Positions 34,484 through 38,712 of a stretch of DNA of 38,712 nucleotides are shown in pieces (the stretch's first letter is position 1; each line of letters starts with the position of its first letter). A program made the translations under genes and the position numbers. Origin of the DNA: Streptomyces sp. B93 (GTDB lineage Bacteria; Actinomycetota; Actinomycetes; Streptomycetales; Streptomycetaceae); assembly GCF_018070565.1 (NCBI RefSeq), contig NZ_JAGPXL010000058.1, positions 1-38,712 of the forward strand, in the 5' to 3' direction. Below the pieces are notes generated by a model. The model did no database searches, was not told the DNA's origin, and saw nothing but the letters and a program-made list of their open reading frames with translations.

Positions 34484-35316
34484 CGGCCATGACCACGCGG
34501 ACCGCCGACGGGCCGGGCAGCGGCTACGGCGCCGGGTACGGCACACCGGGAGGCGCCCGGCGTCCCGCCGCCCCCGGCGGCGACGGCGACTCGGTGGCCC
34601 GCCGGGCGGCCGGCCTGCTGCGCACCGGCTTCGGGCTGCTCGGCCCGCGCCACGGACGGCACGTCCTGTCCGCCGAGGACCTGGACACGCTGGCGCTGCC
34701 CATCGGGGACGACGGCGTCGTCATCGGGGTGGACGCCGAGGGACAGCCCGCCGTGCTGGGGCTCAACCGGCCCACACCGTACGACGTCGTGCTCATCGGC
34801 GGACTGTGGACGGCGCAGGTGCTGGCGCTGCGGGCCGCGGCGACCGGCGCGCGGGTGGCCGTGGAGACGGGCCGGGCACAGGCCTGGACGCAGATGGTGC
34901 ACGCCATGGGCGGCGGGCAGAACGGGCTCGCGGTCTACGACGTCGGGCGGGTGCCCCCGCAGGGCGCCTCCGCCGGTACACCGGTGCTGGTGGTGCGGGA
35001 CTGCGGGATGCGGCCGCCGCGCGGGCGGGTGACGTCCGGGCCCTGGCAGTCGGTGCTGACGCTGCTGCCCTATCTCAGCCCGGTCGCCCCCCGGTTGATA
35101 CGGCAGGCGCGGCTCGTCGGCGTGCAGCGGATATCCCCCGACGAGGCCGGGGAACTGGGCCGCACGATGGCGCTGCCGCGGGCCGACATGGACTCCCTGC
35201 CCACCCTCGCCGACGGCGTCACCCTGTGGTGCGCCGACCGGGACCGGCAGTACGTGATGACCCAGCCGACCGACGCGGAGGTCGGGTTGCTGGGTACGCC
35301 GCGCCGGATGGACTGA
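34480..35316 (+). CDS. Type VII locus protein of unknown function
   Basis: A 278-residue protein with a Gly/Pro-rich N-terminus followed by a soluble alpha/beta-looking domain: VVIGVDAEGQPAVLGL, YDVVLIGGLWTAQVLALRAAATGARVAVETG, and TPVLVVRDCG. There is no membrane helix and no Walker motif. The GTG start overlaps the eccE stop in a GTGA junction with GGGAGG before it. An in-frame ATG at 34489 is an alternative. The tight coupling suggests it works with EccE on the cytoplasmic side. I do not recognise the family beyond its occurrence in Streptomyces ESX loci. Confidence 0.82.
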   Translation: MTAMTTRTADGPGSGYGAGYGTPGGARRPAAPGGDGDSVARRAAGLLRTGFGLLGPRHGRHVLSAEDLDTLALPIGDDGVVIGVDAEGQPAVLGLNRPTPYDVVLIGGLWTAQVLALRAAATGARVAVETGRAQAWTQMVHAMGGGQNGLAVYDVGRVPPQGASAGTPVLVVRDCGMRPPRGRVTSGPWQSVLTLLPYLSPVAPRLIRQARLVGVQRISPDEAGELGRTMALPRADMDSLPTLADGVTLWCADRDRQYVMTQPTDAEVGLLGTPRRMD

Positions 35317-35726
35317 AGCGAGGGGCGTACGGCGGCAATTGAGCCGTAGGTTCCCTTTCGGGCCTTCTGTCTCACGGGACTTCGGGTGGTCTGCAGCCCT
35401 ATGTCCCAAGTGCCGAGGAGTGCCGGCCGCACTGTTGGGCAGGCTGTGACCGGGCGGACGTGCACCGAGCGGTGGACGGGCCTGCCGGGGTGCCGGTGGT
35501 GGTGATTAGGCTGGGTCCGGGCGCGACGCCAGAACCCGTGGACCGGGCGTCGGCGTCCTTGGGGGAGCCGGGATCGGACGACCGTGAACACGGACGCCCT
35601 CAAGCGACCCCGGTACGGCCTCGGTGACAACCTCGGTACGACCTCGGACAGTTTCGAACGACTTCGGATGACAAGAATGGTCGCCCCGGCACGGCACGCG
35701 GGTGTTCGACCACACCAGGAGGAATT
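35317..35726 (+). promoter_or_regulatory. Regulatory/leader region before the EspI-like ATPase gene
   Basis: A 410-bp stretch without a credible gene. A possible -10, TAGGCT (35507-35512), would give a 5' leader of about 205 nt. Within that leader are four consecutive 11-12-nt units, each of the type ACCTCGGTACG (35607-35651), plus a fifth related copy at 35661-35672. A strong ribosome binding site AGGAGGAATT ends the region. The repeats are phased to about one helical turn and could be operator copies. No other structure stands out. Confidence 0.4.
35607..35651 (+). repeat. Tandem 11-12-nt repeats (consensus ACCTCGGTACG)
   Basis: Units start at 35607 (ACCCCGGTACG), 35618 (GCCTCGGTGACA), 35630 (ACCTCGGTACG) and 35641 (ACCTCGGACAG), and a diverged copy ACTTCGGATGAC starts at 35661. 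They lie 55-120 nt upstream of the GTG of the EspI-like gene. Confidence 0.6.
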
Positions 35727-38615
35727 GTGAGCAGCGATCGGGACGGGATCCGCGGGGGCTGGGCGACGCCCGGCGATGACCAGCCCGACGCGGAGTCCTC
35801 CGTCGAGGCGACGGGCGAGTTCACCATCGACTACGCCCCGCCCGCCTGGTACACGCAGAACGCCTCGGGAGGCGGCGAGCCCAACGGCGCCGCCGCGGGG
35901 GCGGGCGCGGGCGCGGGGGCGCCCCTCACTCCGCCCCCCGCACCTCCGATGGGACCTCCGGTCGCCGTGCCCAAGTTGCCGGTGGGGAGCGGGTTCGAGC
36001 CGCAGCCTGCCGAGGGGGGTGGGGCCGGGGATGTTCCTGCGAGCGAGTCCTCGGCGCCGGTGGCGGCTCCGGTTGCGCCCGTTGCGTCGGTGGATGCGGT
36101 TGACCCCGGCGTTCAGGGGGGCGGCAGCGAGGGGGCCGGGAGCGTCGATGCACCCGACAGCTCCGGTAGCCCCGGTGCCCCCGGTGTACCCGACGACGCC
36201 GGGAACGGGGATCTGGAGAGCGGCGCGACCATGCGGTTCTCCGCCGTCGCCCTGAAGCGGGAGATCGAGGAGCGGACGGCGGAGGCGGAGGCCGGGCCTG
36301 AGGCACCTGAGGCTGAGGTGGCTGCCGACGAAGCCGGTGAGGCGGAGGGCACGGACGGGGCATCGGTCGAGGAGACCGACGGTGACGTACCCGACGCGGC
36401 TGCGGATGCGGAAAGCAGTGAGCCGGACGATGCCGAGGTCGTCAACGAGGCCGAGGACGATGCCGAGGTCGCTGGTGACGTCGTAGCCCCGGAGGACGGT
36501 GCTCCAGCGGACGCCGTACCGGGTGACGCCGTCCCGCCCGACGCGGGGGCGGAACCTGAGGACAGTGCGCCGCAGGACAGTGCTCCCCAGGACACGCCGC
36601 CCGGCTGGACTTCCCCGCCGCTGCCGCAGGGCGGGGTGCCGCCGCTGCCCCCGTCGTACCAGCCCGCGGCCCCGGCACCGGCGGCACAGTGGCCCGCGCA
36701 GCCGGAGGCCCCGGCGCCCGCGCCCACGCCACCGCAGCCGCAGCCGCAGCCGCAGCCGCAGCCGCAACTCCAGCCGACCGCGGCACAACCCGGTCAGCCC
36801 GTGCCGCCCCCCGCGCCCCCGCAGCAGCCGCAGCAGTCCCAGCCGCCCTTCCAGCCGCAGGCACCACAACCCGCCCCCGCGGCGTGGCCCGCGCAGCCTC
36901 CGGCCCCCGAGCCGACCCAGGCACCGGCACCGGCTCCGGCACCGGCCCCGCCGCATCCCCAACCCCCGCCCGGCGGCTACGGCTTCCCCCAGCAGGGCGG
37001 CGCCCCGGCAACGCCCCCCGCGGCACCCCCCGCCGCCCCCGCCCCCCAGCCCGGCTACGGCTTCCCGCAACCTCAGCCCTACCCCCAGGCGCCCCCGCCC
37101 CACCAGCAGAACGCCTACGGCTACCCGCACCCCTCCCCGCAGCAGGGGCAGCAGCAGGTCGCGCCCCAACTGCCGCAGAAGCAGCCCGAGCCCTCGGCGC
37201 CACAGGTTCAGCCGCAGCACCCGCACCCCCAGCAGCCGCCCGTCGACCCCCGGGCCGGTGCCGCCTGGCCGCAGCCCATGCAGCACGACCAGCGGCAGCC
37301 GACCAACCCCGGTGCCGCGCCGCTCGGTTACACGGCGGCGGTGGAGCTGTCCTCGGACCGGCTGCTCAACAACAAGAAGCAGAAGGCGAAGAGCGGCCGA
37401 CCCGCCGCCGCGTCCTCCCGCTTCAAGCTGGGCGGCAAGAAGGAGGAGGCCGAGCGGCTGCGGAAGCTGGAGCTGATCCGTACGCCGGTGCTGTCCTGCT
37501 ACCGCATCGCCGTCATCAGCCTCAAGGGCGGTGTCGGCAAGACCACGACGACCACGGCCCTCGGCTCCACCCTCGCCAGCGAGCGGCAGGACAAGATCCT
37601 CGCGATCGACGCCAACCCGGACGCCGGCACTCTCGGCCGCCGGGTGCGCCGCGAGACCGGGGCGACCATCCGTGACCTCGTCCAGGCGATCCCGTACCTG
37701 AACTCGTACATGGACATCCGACGGTTCACCTCGCAGGCGTCGTCGGGGTTGGAGATCATCGCCAACGACGTCGACCCGGCCGTCTCGACGACCTTCAACG
37801 ACGAGGACTACCGGCGCGCGATCGACGTGCTCGGCAAGCAGTACCCGGTCATCCTCACCGACTCCGGCACCGGTCTGCTCTACAGCGCCATGCGCGGGGT
37901 GCTCGACCTCGCCGACCAGTTGATCATCATCTCGACGCCGTCGGTGGACGGGGCGAGCAGCGCCAGTACGACGCTGGACTGGCTGTCGGCGCACGGGTAC
38001 GCGGACCTCGTCTCGCGCTCCCTGACCGTCATCTCCGGTGTCCGCGAGACCGGCAAGATGATCAAGGTCGATGACATCGTGGCGCACTTCCAGACGCGCT
38101 GCCGGGGTGTGGTCGTCGTCCCCTTCGACGAGCACCTGGCGGCGGGCGCGGAGGTCGACCTCGACATGATGCGGCCGAAGGTGCGGGAGGCGTACTTCAA
38201 CCTCGCCGCGCTGGTCGCCGAGGACTTCGTCCGCCACCAGCAGTCGCACGGGCTGTGGACGTCCGACGGCAACCCGCCCCCGGTCGCGGCCCCACCGCTC
38301 CCGGGCCAGCCCTTCCCCGGCCAGCCGATGCCGGGCCAACCGATGCCGGGCCAGCCCATGCCGGGCGCTCAACCGATGCCAGGCCAACCGATGCCGGGGC
38401 AGCCCATGCCCGGTGGTCAGCCCACACCCCCCGGCCAGCCCCCCATGCCGGGCCAGTACGCACCGGGCCAGCCGCCCCAGCCCTACCCTGCCCAGCCCTA
38501 CCCGCAGCAGCCCGGCCACCCCCAGCCCTACCCGCAACAGCAGCCGGGGCAGCCGTACCCGCACCCGCAGCCGGACGGCACCCAGCCCTCTCAGCAGCCC
38601 CCGCAGCAGCAGTAG
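35727..38615 (+). CDS. EspI-like proline-rich MinD/ParA-type ATPase
   Basis: A 962-residue protein. Residues 1-70 are mixed and 70-310 are acidic (Glu/Asp/Ala/Val/Pro). Residues 310-530 are very rich in Pro, Gln and Ala. A basic linker (KKQKAKSGR) leads to a MinD/ParA-type ATPase domain (about 590-840). Its deviant Walker A is KGGVGKTT (600-607), with LAIDANPDAGTLGRR as switch and ILTDSGTG as Walker B region. A PG-rich tail of repeated Gln-Pro-Met-Pro-Gly follows. Mycobacterial EspI, associated with ESX-1 regulation by ATP level, has the same proline-rich plus P-loop architecture. The GTG start follows AGGAGG. The gene ends just before a strong hairpin. Confidence 0.87.
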   Translation: MSSDRDGIRGGWATPGDDQPDAESSVEATGEFTIDYAPPAWYTQNASGGGEPNGAAAGAGAGAGAPLTPPPAPPMGPPVAVPKLPVGSGFEPQPAEGGGAGDVPASESSAPVAAPVAPVASVDAVDPGVQGGGSEGAGSVDAPDSSGSPGAPGVPDDAGNGDLESGATMRFSAVALKREIEERTAEAEAGPEAPEAEVAADEAGEAEGTDGASVEETDGDVPDAAADAESSEPDDAEVVNEAEDDAEVAGDVVAPEDGAPADAVPGDAVPPDAGAEPEDSAPQDSAPQDTPPGWTSPPLPQGGVPPLPPSYQPAAPAPAAQWPAQPEAPAPAPTPPQPQPQPQPQPQLQPTAAQPGQPVPPPAPPQQPQQSQPPFQPQAPQPAPAAWPAQPPAPEPTQAPAPAPAPAPPHPQPPPGGYGFPQQGGAPATPPAAPPAAPAPQPGYGFPQPQPYPQAPPPHQQNAYGYPHPSPQQGQQQVAPQLPQKQPEPSAPQVQPQHPHPQQPPVDPRAGAAWPQPMQHDQRQPTNPGAAPLGYTAAVELSSDRLLNNKKQKAKSGRPAAASSRFKLGGKKEEAERLRKLELIRTPVLSCYRIAVISLKGGVGKTTTTTALGSTLASERQDKILAIDANPDAGTLGRRVRRETGATIRDLVQAIPYLNSYMDIRRFTSQASSGLEIIANDVDPAVSTTFNDEDYRRAIDVLGKQYPVILTDSGTGLLYSAMRGVLDLADQLIIISTPSVDGASSASTTLDWLSAHGYADLVSRSLTVISGVRETGKMIKVDDIVAHFQTRCRGVVVVPFDEHLAAGAEVDLDMMRPKVREAYFNLAALVAEDFVRHQQSHGLWTSDGNPPPVAAPPLPGQPFPGQPMPGQPMPGQPMPGAQPMPGQPMPGQPMPGGQPTPPGQPPMPGQYAPGQPPQPYPAQPYPQQPGHPQPYPQQQPGQPYPHPQPDGTQPSQQPPQQQ

Positions 38616-38633
38616 AAGACCAGAGACCAAGAA

Positions 38634-38668
38634 GAAGCGGCCGGGGCCCACCCGGCCCCGGCCGCTTC
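38634..38668 (+). terminator. Terminator after the EspI-like gene
   Basis: GAAGCGGCCGGGGCC (38634-38648) and its exact complement (38654-38668) form a 15-bp stem with a 5-nt loop, 19 nt past the stop codon. There is no T tract, as is common in Streptomyces. It marks the end of the secretion locus on this strand. Confidence 0.82.
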
Positions 38669-38712
38669 CCCCACACCCCAACCCCAACAACGCGGCAGCC
38701 CCCAGCGCCCCG

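Noticed and set aside
38300..38460. Short repeats (GGCCAGCC-type) that could suggest a repeat array or CRISPR
   Set aside because: They are in-frame codons for Gln-Pro-Met-Pro-Gly repeats in the protein tail, with no spacer-repeat structure.
35070..38690. 1206-codon minus-strand frame opposite the EspI-like gene
   Set aside because: It is Leu/Arg/Gly shadow of Pro/Gln-rich coding sequence, and it crosses two real plus-strand genes and a terminator.

Overview
The window is high-GC actinobacterial DNA and almost certainly comes from a Streptomyces or a very close relative. Third codon positions are strongly GC-rich, GTG and TTG starts are common, and gene order matches the Streptomyces core-chromosome block RNase J - dapA - thyX - dapB - M16 peptidase - pnp - rpsO, followed by the Streptomyces ESX (type VII secretion) locus. 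Assignments rest on recognising protein families and motifs by eye. No database search was possible.

Left part (1-11302), housekeeping. Positions 1-300 hold the promoter and leader region of a minus-strand rRNA operon whose 16S gene lies just outside the left edge. Then, all on the minus strand, come RNase J (360-2045), dapA (2198-3097) and flavin-dependent thymidylate synthase thyX (3309-4061). Two small membrane-protein genes lie on the plus strand (4237-4476, 4578-5132). A minus-strand block runs rpsO, pnp, M16 zinc peptidase, dapB and a small membrane protein (10686 down to 5201), with pnp and the peptidase overlapping by 4 nt. The part is rich in RNA metabolism genes (RNase J, PNPase, S15) and lysine/diaminopimelate genes (DapA, DapB). 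A DUF397 gene and a strong bidirectional hairpin close it.

Middle and right part (11307-38668), type VII secretion. eccD (minus) and the triple-ATPase eccC (plus) diverge from a 355-bp region. Downstream of eccC lie two tandem paralogous three-gene cassettes, 17411-20799 and 20963-24748, followed by a lipoprotein gene (24775-25443). Each cassette encodes a small helical protein with a central W-[DG]-E motif, a ~760-residue protein with an N-terminal WXG module, and a secreted or membrane-anchored cysteine-containing protein. In the first cassette the large gene has a one-base frameshift near 18736 and the surrounding DNA is lower in G+C. Two tandem hairpins separate this from a minus-strand block. 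In transcription order that block is eccB, a mycosin protease, a 146-aa helical protein, a proline-rich WXG protein, a second mycosin, and two WXG100 proteins (EsxB-like, EsxA-like). On the plus strand from 33143 lie eccE, an overlapping gene of unknown function, and a proline-rich MinD/ParA-type ATPase resembling EspI.

Together, EccB, EccC, EccD and EccE form the membrane secretion machine, the mycosins are its proteases, EsxA/EsxB are the canonical heterodimer substrate, and the paralogous cassettes look like additional cargo with dedicated partners. That cargo island between eccC and esxA is the part of the window most likely to hold undescribed biology.
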